Source: Euonymus europaeus
Lineage: Eukaryota > Streptophyta > Magnoliopsida > Celastrales > Celastraceae
NCBI GenBank assembly: GCA_963580455.1
Contig: OY756972.1
Location: forward strand, 1,317,001 to 1,381,000
Length of the DNA: 64,000 nucleotides
Direction of reading: 5' to 3'
Of this stretch, positions 35,441-47,406 are shown piece after piece (within the stretch, counting starts at the first letter, position 1; the number at the start of each line of letters is the position of its first letter). Both the position numbers and the translations under genes were made by a program. The notes beneath the pieces were generated by a model that did no database searches, had not been told where the DNA came from, and was given only the letters and a program-made list of their open reading frames with translations.

Positions 35441-35769
35441 GGCCAGTTGGTCTCGTTTCACCTCGTTAGCCGCGAAATGTGGTTTCTTTACGTAAACAGT
35501 TTTATGAATATCCGTTGACTCCGAGTTCTGAATTCGGTGATTTTTAGCTTGATTTCACACTACTTTTCGAGCTCTACGATCCTGTTGTTTCGGATTTTTA
35601 TTTCAGAACTCGTGGCTAGTAGGTCTCGTTTCACCTAGTTACCCGCGAAATGTGGTTTCTTTACGTCAACGGTTTTATGAATATCTGTTGACACCGAGTT
35701 CTGAATTCGGTGATTTTTAGCTTGATTTCATACTACTTTTCGAGCTCTACGATCCTGGTATTTCGGATT
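35441..35769. repeat. Long-range duplicated segment, right copy
   Basis: It matches 21,776-22,104 in every base I compared, including CACCTCGTTAG, GTTACCCGCG, ACGTCAACGG and CTGTTGACACCGAG. It diverges just downstream, with GGATTTTGATTTC here against GGATTTTTATTTC at the left copy. Neighbouring monomers on the left also look related (TTTTTGAG with GCATTTCGG). Confidence 0.85.
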
Positions 35770-36159
35770 TTGATTTCAGAACTCGTGGCTAGTTGGTCTC
35801 GTTTCACCTAGTTAGCCGCGAAATGTGGTTTCTTTACGTAAACGGTTTTATGAATATCCGTTGACTCCGAGTTCTGAATTCGGTGATTTTTAGCTTGATT
35901 TCACACTCCTTTTTGAGCTCTACGATCCTGGTATTTCGGATTTTGATTTCAGAACTCGTGTCCAGTTGGTCTCGTTTCACCTAGTTAGCCGCGAAATGTG
36001 GTTTCTTTACGTAAACAGTTTTATGAATATCTGTTGACTCCGAGTTCAGAATTTGGTGATTTTTAGCTTGATTTCACACTACTTTTCGAGCTCTACAATC
36101 CTGTTGTTTCGGATTTTTATTTCAGAACTCGTGGCTAGTAGGTCTCGTTTCACCTTGTT

Positions 36160-38754
36160 ACCCGCGAAATGTGGTTTCTTTACTTAAACGGTTTTATGAA
36201 TATCCGTTGACTCCGAGTTCTGAATTCGGTGATTTTTAGCTTGATTTCACACTACTTTTCGAGCTCTACGATCCTGGTGTTTCGGATTTTGATTTCAGAA
36301 CTCGTGGCTAGTTGGTCTCGTTTCACCTAGTTAGCCGCGAAATGTGGTTTCTTTACGTAAACGGTTTTATGAATATCCGTTGACTCCGAGTTCTGAATTC
36401 GGTGATTTTTAGCTTAATTTCACACTACTTTTCGAGCTCTACAATCCTGGGTTTTCGGGATTTTATTTCAGAACTCGTGGCTAGTAGGTCTCGTTTCACC
36501 TAGTTAGCCGCGAAATGTGGTTTCTTTACGTAAACGGTTTTATGAATATCCGTTGACTCCGAGTTCTGAATTCGTTGATTTTTAGCTTGATTTCACAGTA
36601 CTTTTCGAGCTCTACCATCCTGGTGTTTCGGATTTTTATTTCAGAACTCGTGGCTAGTATGTCTCGTTTTACCTAGTTAGCCGCGAAATGTGGTTTCTTT
36701 ATGTAAACGGTTTTATGAATATCCGTTGACTCCGAGTTCTGAATTCGGTGATTTTTAGCTTGATTTCACACTACTTTTCGAGCTCTACGATCCTTGCATT
36801 TCGGATTTTGATTTCAGAACTCGTGGCTAGTTGGTCTCGTTTCACCTAATTAGCCGCGTGATGTGGTTTCTTTACGTAAACGGTTTTATGAATATCCGTT
36901 GACTCCGACTTCTGAATTCGGTGATTTTTAGCTTGATTTCACACTACTTTTCGAGCTCTACAATCCTGGCATTTCGGATTTTGATTTCAGAACTCGTGGC
37001 TAGTAGGTCTCGTTTCACCTAGTTAGCCGCGAAAAGTGGTTTCTTTACGTAAACGGTTTTAGGAATATCCGTTGACTCCGAGTTCTGAATTCGGTGATTT
37101 TTAGCTTGATTTCACACTACTTTTCGAGCTCTACGATCCTGGAATTTCGGATTTTGATTTCGGAACTCGTGGCTAGTTGGTCTCATTTCACCTAGTTAGC
37201 CGCGAAATGTGGTTTCTTTACGTAAACGGTTTTATGAATATCTGTTGACTCCGAGTTCTGAATTCGGTGATTTTTAGCTTGATTTCACACTACTTTTTGA
37301 GCTCTACAATCCTGGTGTTTCGGATTTTTATTTCAGAACTCGTGGCTAGTAGGTCTCGTTTCACCTAATTAGCCGCGAAATGTGGTTTCTTTACGTAAAC
37401 GGTTTTATGAATATCCGTTGACTCCGAGTTCTGAATTCGTTGATTTTTAGCTTGATTTCACACTACTTTTCGAGCTCTACCATCCTGGTGTTTCGGATTT
37501 TTATTTCAGAACTCGTGGCTAGTAGGTCTCGTTTTACCTAGTTAGCCGCGAAATGTGGTTTCTTTATGTAAACGGTTTTATGAATATCCGTTGACTCCGA
37601 GTTCTGAATTCGGTGATTTTTAGCTTGATTTCACGCTACTTTTCGAGCTCTACGATCCTGGCATTTCGGATTTTGATTTCAGAACTCGTGGCTAGTTGGT
37701 CTCGTTTCACCTAATTAGCCGCGTAATGTGGTTTCTTTACGTAAACGGTTTTATGAATATCCGTTGACTCCGAGTTCTGAATTCGGTGATTTTTAGCTTG
37801 ATTTCACACTACTTTTCGAGCTCTACAATCCTGGCATTTCGGATTTTGATTTCAGAACTCGTGGCTAGTAGGTCTCGTTTCACCTAGTTAGCCGCGAAAA
37901 GTGGTTTCTTTACGTAAACGGTTTTAGGAATATCCGTTGACTCCGAGTTCTGAATTCGGTGATTTTTAGCTTGATTTCACACTACTTTTCGAGCTCTACG
38001 ATCCTGGAATTTCGGATTTTGATTTCGGAACTCGTGGCTAGTTGGTCTCATTTCACCTAGTTAGCCGCGAAATGTGGTTTCTTTACGTAAACGGTTTTAT
38101 GAATATCTGTTGACTCCGAGTTCTGAATTCGGTGATTTTTAGCTTGATTTCACACTACTTTTCGAGCTCTACAATCCTGGCATTTCGGATTTTGATTTCA
38201 GAACTCGTGGCTAGTAGGTCTCGTTTCACCTAGTTAGCCGGGAAATGTGGTTTCTTTATGTAAACGGTTTTATGAATATCCGTTGACTCCGAGTTCTGAA
38301 TTCGGTGATTTTTAGCTTGATTTCACACTAATTTTCGAGCTCTACGATCCTGGCATTTCGGATTTTGATTTCAGAACTCGTGGCTAGTTGGTCTCATTTC
38401 ACCTAGTTAGCCGCGAAATGTGGTTTCTTTACGTAAACGGTTTTATGAATATCCGTTGACTCCGAGTTCTGAATTCGGTGATTTTTAGCTTGATTTCACA
38501 CTACTTTTCGAGCTCTACAATCCTGGCATTTCGGATTTTGATTTCAGAACTCGTGGCTAGTAGGTCTCGTTTCACCTAGTTAGCCGCGAAATGTGGTTTC
38601 TTTACGTAAACAGTTTTATGAATATCCTTTGACTCCGAGTTCTGAATTCGGTGATTTTTAGCTTGATTTCATACTACTTTTCGAGCTCTACAATCCTGGA
38701 GTTTCGGATTTTGATTTCAGAACTGGTGGCTATTTGGTCTCGTTTCACCTAGTT
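36160..38754. repeat. Fifteen-monomer duplication (2,595 bp), first copy
   Basis: Private markers recur exactly 2,595 bp downstream: CTGGGTTTTCGGGA (36,446 and 39,041), GCCGGGAAATG (38,236 and 40,831) and AACTGGTGGCTATTTGG (38,721 and 41,316). Inside this copy is a five-monomer sub-duplication: CTCTACCATCC at 36,609 and 37,474, with GTTTTACCTAG and CTAATTAGCCGCGT following each. The second copy has only one CTCTACCATCC monomer, so the subunit was changed in one lineage. Confidence 0.85.
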
Positions 38755-41349
38755 AGCCGCGAAATATGGTTTCTTTACGTAAACGGTTTTATGAATATCC
38801 GTTGACTCCGAGTTCTGAATTCGGTGATTTTTAGCTTGATTTCACACTACTTTTCGAGCTCTACGATCCTGGTGTTTCGGATTTTGATTTCAGAACTCGT
38901 GGCTAGTTGGTCTCGTTTCACCTAGTTAGCCGCGAAATGTGGTTTCTTTACGTAAACGGTTTTATGAATATCCGTTGACTCCGAGTTCTGAATTCGGTGA
39001 TTTTTAGCTTAATTTCACACTACTTTTCGAGCTCTACAATCCTGGGTTTTCGGGATTTTATTTCAGAACTCGTGGCTAGTAGGTCTCGTTTCACCTAGTT
39101 AGCCGCGAAATGTGGTTTCTTTACGTAAACAGTTTTATGAATATCCGTTGACTCCGAGTTCTGAATTCGTTGATTTTTAGCTTGATTTCACACTACTTTT
39201 CGAGCTCTACCATCCTGGTGTTTCGGATTTTTATTTCAGAACTCGTGGCTAGTAGGTCTCGTTTTACCTAGTTAGCCGCGAAATGTGGTTTCTTTATGTA
39301 AACGGTTTTATGAATATCCGTTGACTCCGAGTTCTGAATTCGGTGATTTTTAGCTTGATTTCACACTACTTTTCGAGCTCTACGATCCTGGCATTTCGGA
39401 TTTTGATTTCAGAACTCGTGGCTAGTTGGTCTCGTTTCACCTAATTAGCCGCGAAATGTGGTTTCTTTACGTAAACGGTTTTATGAATATCCGTTGACTC
39501 CGAGTTCTGAATTCGGTGATTTTTAGCTTGATTTCACACTACTTTTCGAGCTCTACAATCCTGGCATTTCGGATTTTGATTTCAGAACTCGTGGCTAGTA
39601 GGTCTCGTTTCACCTAGTTAGCCGCGAAAAGTGGTTTCTTTACGTAAACGGTTTTAGGAATATCCGTTGACTCCGAGTTCTGAATTCGGTGATTTTTAGC
39701 TTGATTTCACACTACTTTTCGAGCTCTACGATCCTGGAATTTCGGATTTTGATTTCGGAACTCGTGGCTAGTTGGTCTCATTTCACCTAGTTAGCCGCGA
39801 AATGTGGTTTCTTTACGTAAACGGTTTTATGAATATCTGTTGACTCCGAGTTCTGAATTCGGTGATTTTTAGCTTGATTTCACACTACTTTTCGAGCTCT
39901 ACAATCCTGGCATTTCGGATTTTGATTTCAGAACTCGTGGCTAGTAGGTCTCGTTTCACCTAGTTAGCCGCGAAATGTGGTTTCTTTACTTAAACAGTTT
40001 TATGAATATCCGTTGACTCCGAGTTCTGAATTCGGTGATTTTTAGCTTGATTTCACACTACTTTTCGAGCTCTACGATCCTGGCATTTCGGATTTTGATT
40101 TCAGAACTCGTGGCTAGTTGGTCTCGTTTCACCTAATTAGCCGCGAAATGTGGTTTCTTTACGTAAACGGTTTTATGAATATCCGTTGACTCCGAGTTCT
40201 GAATTCGGTGATTTTTAGCTTGATTTCACACTACTTTTCGAGCTCTACAATCCTGGCATTTCAGATTTTGATTTCAGAACTCGTGGCTAGTAGGTCTCGT
40301 TTCACCTAGTTAGCCGCGAAAAGTGGTTTCTTTACGTAAACGGTTTTAGGAATATCCGTTGACTCCGAGTTCTGAATTCGGTGATTTTTAGCTTGATTTC
40401 ACACTACTTTTTGAGCTCTACAATCCTGGAGTTTCGGATTTTTATTTCAGAACTCGTGGCTAGTAGGTCTCGTTTCACCTAGTTAGCCGCGAAATGTGGT
40501 TTCTTTACGTAAACGGTTTTATGAATATCCGTTGACTCCGAGTTCTGAATTCGGTGATTTTTAGCTTGATTTCACACTACTTTTCGAGCTCTACAATCCT
40601 GGCATTTCGGATTTTGATTTCAGAACTCGTGGCTAGTAGGTCTCGTTTCACCTAGTTAGCCGCGAAATGTGGTTTCTTTACTTAAACAGTTTTATGAATA
40701 TCCGTTGACTCCGAGTTCTGAATTCGGTGATTTTTAGCTTGATTTCACACTACTTTTCGAGCTCTACGATCCTGGCATTTCGGATTTTGATTTCAGAACT
40801 CGTGGCTAGTAGGTCTCGTTTCACCTAGTTAGCCGGGAAATGTGGTTTCTTTATGTAAACGGTTTTATGAATATCCGTTGACTCCGAGTTCTGAATTCGG
40901 TGATTTTTAGCTTGATTTCACACTAATTTTCGAGCTCTACGATCCTGGCATTTCGGATTTTGATTTCAGAAGTCGTGGCTAGTTGGTCTCGTTTCACCTA
41001 GTTAGCCGCGAAATGTGGTTTCTTTACGTAAACGGTTTTATGAATATCCGTTGACTCCGAGTTCTGAATTCGGTGATTTTTAGCTTGATTTCACACTACT
41101 TTTCGAGCTCTACAATCCTGGCATTTCGGATTTTGATTTCAGAACTCGTGGCTAGTAGGTCTCGTTTCACCTAGTTAGCCGCGAAATGTGGTTTCTTTAC
41201 GTAAACAGTTTTATGAATATCCTTTGACTTCGAGTTCTGAATTCGGTGATTTTTAGCTTGATTTCATACTACTTTTCGAGCTCTACAATCCTGGAGTTTC
41301 GGATTTTGATTTCAGAACTGGTGGCTATTTGGTCTCGTTTCACCTAGTT
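38755..41349. repeat. Fifteen-monomer duplication (2,595 bp), second copy
   Basis: It continues the pattern of 36,160-38,754 with the three private markers in register. The match ends at the monomer starting 41,350, which has GATTACACAC and GTTTCAGAT and belongs to the next domain. Extra ACTTAAACAG monomers (39,966 and 40,658) mark local rearrangement within this copy. Confidence 0.85.
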
Positions 41350-43253
41350 AGCCGCGAAATATGGTTTCTTTACGTAAACGGTTTTATGAATATCCGTTGA
41401 CTCCGAGTTCTGAATTCGGTGATTTTTAGCTTGATTACACACTACTTTTCGAGCTCTACGATCCTGGCGTTTCAGATTTTGATTTCAGAACTCGTGGCCA
41501 GTTGGTCTCGTTTCACCTAGTTAGCCGCGAAATGTGGTTTCATTACGTAAACGGTTTTAGGAATATCCGTTGACTCCGAGTTCTGAATTCGGTGATTTTT
41601 AGCTTGATTTCACACTACTTTTCGAGCTCTACAATCCTGGTGTTTCGGATTTTTATTTCAGAACTCGTGGCTAGTAGGTCTCGTTTCACCTAGTTAGCCG
41701 CGAAATGTGGTTTCTTTACGTCAACGGTTTTATGAATATCCATTGACTCCGAGTTCTGAATTCGGTGATTTTTAGCTTGATTTCACACTACTTTTTGAGC
41801 TCTACGATCCTGGCGTTTCGGATTTTGATTTCAGAACTCGTGGCTAGTTGGTCTCGTTTCACCTAGTTAGCCGCGAAATGTGGTTTCTTTACGTAAACAG
41901 TTTTATGAATATCCGTTGACTCCGAGTTCTGAATTCGGTGATTTTTAGCTTGATTTCACACTACTTTTCGAGCTCTACAATCCTGGCATTTCGGATTTTG
42001 ATTTCAGAACTCGTGGCTAGTTGATCTCGTTTCACCTAGTTAGCCGCGAAAAGTGGTTTCTTTACGTAAACCGTTTTAGGTATATCCGTTGACTCCGAGT
42101 TCTGAATTCGGTGATTTTTAGCTTGATTTCACACTACTTTTCGAGCTCTACAATCCTGGCATTTCGGATTTTTATTTCAGAACTCGTGGCCAGTAGGTCT
42201 CGTTTCACCTAGTTAGCCGCGAAAAGTGGTTTCTTTACGTAAACGGTTTTAGGAATATCCGTTGACTCCGAGTTCTGAATTCGGTGATTTTTAGCTTGAT
42301 TTCAGACTACTTTTTGAGCTCTACGATCCTTGAGTTTCGGATTTTGATTTCAGAAATCGTGGCTAGTTGGTCTCGTTTCACCTAGTTAGCCGCGAAATGT
42401 GGTTTCTTTACGTAAACAGTTTTATGAATATCCGTTGACTCCGAGTTCTGAATTTGGTGATTTTTAGCTTGATTTCACACTACTTTTCGAGCTCTACAAT
42501 CCTGGTGTTTCGGATTTTTATTTCAGAACTCGTGGCTAGTAGGTCTCGTTTCACCTAGTTAGCCGCGAAATGTGGTTTCTTTACGTAAACGGTTTTATGA
42601 ATATCCGTTGACTCCGAGTTCTGAATTCGATGATTTTTAGCTTGATTTCACACTACTTTTTGAGCTCTACGATCCTGGAGTTTCGGATTTTGATTTCAGA
42701 ACTCGTGGCTAGTTGGTCTCGTTTCACCTAGTTAGCCGTGAAATGTGGTTTCTTTACGTAAACCGTTTTTATGAATATCCGTTGACTCCGAGTTCTGAAT
42801 TCGGTGATTTTTAGCTTGATTTCACACTACTTTTCGAGCTCTATAATCCTGTTGTTTCGGATTTTTATTTCAGAACTCGTGGCTAGTAGGTCTCGTTTCA
42901 CCTAGTTACCCGCGAAATGTGGTTTCTTTACTTAAACAGTTTTATGAATATCCGTTGACTCCGAGTTCTGAATTCGGTGATTTTTAGCTTGATTTCACAC
43001 TACTTTTCGAGCTCTACGATCCTGGCATTTCGGATTTTCATTTCAGAACTCGTGGATAGTAGGTCTCGTTTCACCTAGTTAGCCGCGAAATGTGGTTTCT
43101 TTACGTAAACAGTTTTATGAATATCCTTTGACTCCGAGTTCTGAATTCGGTGATTTTTAGCTTGATTTCACACTACTTTTTGAGCTCTACAATCCTGGCG
43201 TTTCGGATTTTGATTTCAGAACTCGTGGCTAGTTGGTCTCGTTTCACCTTGTT
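41350..43253. repeat. Eleven-monomer unit, first of three related units
   Basis: It opens with ATATGGTTTC, GATTACACAC, GTTTCAGAT and GGCCAG, the signature that also opens the units at 43,254 and 44,811. It is 1,904 bp, eleven monomers plus one base, because the monomer at 42,734 has five T in AAACCGTTTTTATG (42,766-42,770) instead of four. Two monomers near its end (ACTTAAACAG; AAACAG with TCCTTTGAC) have no counterpart in the nine-monomer units that follow. Confidence 0.82.
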
Positions 43254-44810
43254 AGCCGCGAAATATGGTTTCTTTACGTAAACGGTTTTATGAATATCCG
43301 TTGACTCCGAGTTCTGAATTCGGTGATTTTTAGCTTGATTACACACTACTTTTCGAGCTCTACGATCCTGGCGTTTCAGATTTTGATTTCAGAACTCGTG
43401 GCCAGTTGGTCTCGTTTCACCTAGTTAGCCGCGAAATGTGGTTTCTTTACGTAAACGGTTTTAGGAATATCCATTGACTCCGAGTTCTGAATTCGGTCAT
43501 TTTTAGCTTGATTTCACACTACTTTTCGAGCTCTACAATCCTGGTTTTTCGGATTTTTATTTCAGAACTCGTGGCTAGTAGGTCTCGTTTCACCTAGTTA
43601 GCCGGGAAATGTGGTTTCTTTACGTCAACGGTTTTATGAATATCCGTTGACTCCGAGTTCTGAATTCGGTGATTTTTAGCTTGATTTCACACTACTTTTT
43701 GAGCTCTACGATCCTGGCGTTTCGGATTTTGATTTCAGAACTCGTGGCTAGTTGGTCTCGTTTCACCTAGTTAGCCGCGAAATGTGGTTTCTTTACGTAA
43801 ACAGTTTTATGAATATCCGTTGACTCCAAGTTCTGAATTCGGTGATTTTTAGCTTGATTTCACACTACTTTTCGAGCTCTACAATCCTGGCATTTCGGAT
43901 TTTGATTTCAGAACTCGTGGATAGTTGGTCTCGTTTCACCTAGTTAGCCGCGAAAAGTGGTTTCTTTACGTAAACGGTTTTAGGAATATCCGTTGACTCC
44001 GAGTTCTGAATTCGGTGATTTTTAGCTTGATTTCACACTACTTTTTGAGCTCTACGATCCTGGCGTTTCGGATTTTGATTTCAGAACTCGTGGCTAGTTG
44101 GTCTCGTTTCACCTAGTTAGCCGTGAAATGTGGTTTCTTTACGTAAACAGTTTTATGAATATCCGTTGACTCCGAGTTCTGAATTCGGTGATTTTTAGCT
44201 TGATTTCACACTACTTTTCGAGCTCTATAATCCTGTTGTTTCGGATTTTTATTTCAGAACTCGTGGCTAGTAGGTCTCGATTCACCTAGTTACCCGCGAA
44301 ATGTGATTTCTTTACGCAAACGGTTTTATGAATATCCGTTGACTCCGAGTTCTGAATTCGGTGATTTTTAGCTTGATTTCACACTACTTTTCGAGCTCTA
44401 CGATCCTGGTGTTTCGGATTTTGATTTCAGAACTCGTGGCTTGTTGTTCTCGTTTCACCTAGTTAGCCGCGAAATGTGGTTTCTTTACGTAAACGGTTTT
44501 ATGAATATCCGTTGACTCCGAGTTCTGAATTCGGTAATTTTTAGCTTGATTTCACACTACTTTTCGAGCTCTACGATCCTGGCATTTCGGATTTTGATTT
44601 CAGAACTCGTGGCTAGTAGGTCTCGTTTCATCTAGTTAGCCGCAAAATGTGGTTTCTTTATGTAAACGGTTTTATGAATATCCGTTGACTCCGAGTTCTG
44701 AATTCGGTGATTTTTAGCTTGATTTCACACTACTTTTCGAGCTCTACAATCCTGGCGTTTCGGATTTTGATTTCAGAACTCGTGGCTAGTTGGTCTCGTT
44801 TCACCTTGTT
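43254..44810. repeat. Nine-monomer unit (1,557 bp), second of three
   Basis: Ordered markers are ATATGG with GATTACACAC; TTCGGTCATTTTT; GCCGGGAAATG with ACGTCAACGG; AAACAG with GACTCCAAG; GCGAAAAGTGG; GCCGTGAAATG; GTTACCCGCG with GTGATTTC; TTCGGTAATTTTT; and TTTATGTAAAC. All nine have counterparts in the next unit. The GCCGTGAAATG monomer here reads AAACAGTTTTATG, without the extra T found in the homologous monomers at 42,734 and 45,676. Confidence 0.87.
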
Positions 44811-46368
44811 AGCCGCGAAATATGGTTTCTTTAGGTAAACGGTTTTATGAATATCCGTTCACTCCGAGTTCTGAATTCGGTGATTTTTAGCTTGATTACA
44901 CACTACTTTTCGAGCTCTACGATCCTGGCGTTTCAGATTTTGATTTCAGAACTCGTGGCCAGTTGGTCTCGTTTCACCTAGTTAGCCGCGAAATGTGGTT
45001 TCATTACGTAAACGGTTTTAGGAATATCCGTTGACTCCGAGTTCTGAATTCGGTCATTTTTAGCTTGATTTCACACTACTTTTCAAGCTCTACAATCCTG
45101 GTGTTTCGGATTTTTATTTCAGAACTCGTGGCTAGTAGGTCTCGTTTCACCTAGTTAGCCGGGAAATGTGGTTTCTTTACGTCAACGGTTTTATGAATAT
45201 CCGTTGACTCCGAGTTCTGAATTCGGTGATTTTTAGCTTGATTTCACACTACTTTTTGAGCTCTACGATCCTGGCATTTCGGATTTTGATTTCAGAACTC
45301 GTGGCTAGTTGGTCTCGTTTCACCTAGTTAGCCGCGAAATGTGGTTTCTTTACGTAAACAGTTTTATGAATATCCGTTGACTCCAAGTTCTGAATTCGGT
45401 GATTTTTAGCTTGATTTCACACTACTTTTCGAGCTCTACAATCCTGGCATTTCGGATTTTGATTTCAGAACTCGTGGCTAGTTGGTCTCGTTTCACCTAG
45501 TTAGCCGCGAAAAGTGGTTTCTTTACGTAAACGGTTTTAGGAATATCCGTTGACTCCGAGTTCTGAATTCGGTGATTTTTAGCTTGATTTCACACTACTT
45601 TTTGAGCTCTACGATCCTGGCGTTTCGGATTTTGATTTCAGAACTCGTGGCTAGTTGGTCTCGTTTCACCTAGTTAGCCGTGAAATGTGGTTTCTTTACG
45701 TAAACCGTTTTTATGAATATCCGTTGACTCCGAGTTCTGAATTCGGTGATTTTTAGCTTGATTTCACACTACTTTTCGAGCTCTATCATCCTGTTGTTTC
45801 GGATTTTTATTTCAGAACTCGTGGCTAGTAGGTCTCGTTTCACCTAGTTACCCGCGAAATGTGATTTCTTTACGTAAACGGTTTTATGAATATCCGTTGA
45901 CTCCGAGTTCTGAATTCGTTGATTTTTAGCTTGATTTCACACTAGTTTTCGAGCTCTACGATCCTGGTGTTTCGGATTTTGATTTCAGAACTCGTGGCTA
46001 GTTGTTCTCGTTTCACCTAGTTAGCCGCGAAATGTGGTTTCTTTACGTAAACGGTTTTATGAATATCCGTTGACTCCGAGTTCTGAATTCGGTAATTTTT
46101 AGCTTGATTTCACACTACTTTTCGAGCTCTACGATCCCGGCATTTCGGATTTTGATTTCAGAACTCGGGGCTAGTAGGTCTCGTTTCACCTAGTTAGCCG
46201 TGAAATGTGGTTTCTTTATGTAAACGGTTTTATGAATATCCGTTGACTCCGAGTTCTGAATTCTGTGATTTTTAGCTTGATTTCACACTAATTTTCGAGC
46301 TCTACGATCCTGGCATTTCGGATTTGGATTTCAGAACTTGTGGCTAGTTGGTCTCGTTTCACCTAGTT
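44811..46368. repeat. Nine-monomer unit (1,558 bp), third of three
   Basis: It repeats 43,254-44,810 monomer for monomer, with a one-base insertion (five T at 45,708-45,712 in AAACCGTTTTTATG). Local differences include TTAGGTAAAC and CGTTCACTCC in the first monomer and GCCGTG in the last. From 46,369 the sequence departs from the pattern. Confidence 0.87.
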
Positions 46369-47406
46369 AGCCGCGAAATGTGGTTTCTTTACGAAAACGG
46401 TTTTATGAATATCCGTTGACTCCGAGTTCTGAATTCGGTGATTTTTAGCTTGATTTCACACTACTTTTCGAGCTCTACAATCCTGGCATTTCGGATTTTG
46501 ATTTCAGAACTCGTGGCTAGTAGGTCTCGTTTCCCCTAGTTAGCCGCAAAAAGTGGTTTCTTTACGTAAACGGTTTTAGGAATATACGTTGACTCCGAGT
46601 TCTGAATTCGGTGATTTTTAGCTTGATTTCACACTACTTTTTGAGCTCTACGATCCTGCCGTTTCGGATTTTGATTTCAGAACTCGTGGCTAGTAGGTCT
46701 CGTTTCACCTAGTTAGCCGCGAAATGTGGTTTCTTTACGTAAAAGGTTTTATGAATATCCGTTGACTCTGAGTTCTGAATTCGGTGATTTTGAGCTTGAT
46801 TTCAGACTACTTTTTGAGCTCTACGATCCTGGCGTTTCGGATTTTGATTTCAGAATTCGTGGCTAGTTGGTCTCGTTTCACCTAGTTAGCCGCGAAATGT
46901 GGTTTCTTTACGTAAACGGTTTTATGAATATCCGTTGACTCCGAGTTCTGAATTCGGTGATTTTTAGCTTGATTTCACACTACTTTTCGAGCTCTACGAT
47001 CCTGGCGTTTCGGATTTTGATTTCAGAACTCGTGGCTAGTAGGTCTCGTTTCACCTAGTTAGCCGTGAAATGTGGTTTCTTTATGTAAACGGTTTTATGA
47101 ATATCCGTTGACTCCGAGTTCTGAATTCGGTGATTTTTAGCTTGATTTCACACTAATTTTCGAGCTCTACGATCCTGGCATTTCGGATTTCGATTTCAGA
47201 ACTCGTGGCTAGTTGGTCTCGTTTCACCTAGTTAGCCGCGAAATGTGGTTTCTTTACGTAAACGGTTTTATGAATATCCGTTGACTCCGAGTTCTGAATT
47301 CGGTGATTTTTAGCTTGATTTCACACTACTTTTCGAGCTCTACAATCCTGGCATTTCGGATTTTGATTTCAGAACTCGTGGCTAGTAGGTCTCATTTCAC
47401 CTAGTT
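46369..47406. repeat. Six satellite monomers of mixed type
   Basis: Ordinary monomers bridge two HOR domains. Local peculiarities are ACGAAAACGG (46,393), GCAAAAAGTGG with ATACGTTGAC, ACGTAAAAGG, GATTTTGAGCTTG with CAGACTACTTTTTG, and GCCGTGAAATG with TTTATGTAAAC. Nothing other than satellite is seen. Confidence 0.8.
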
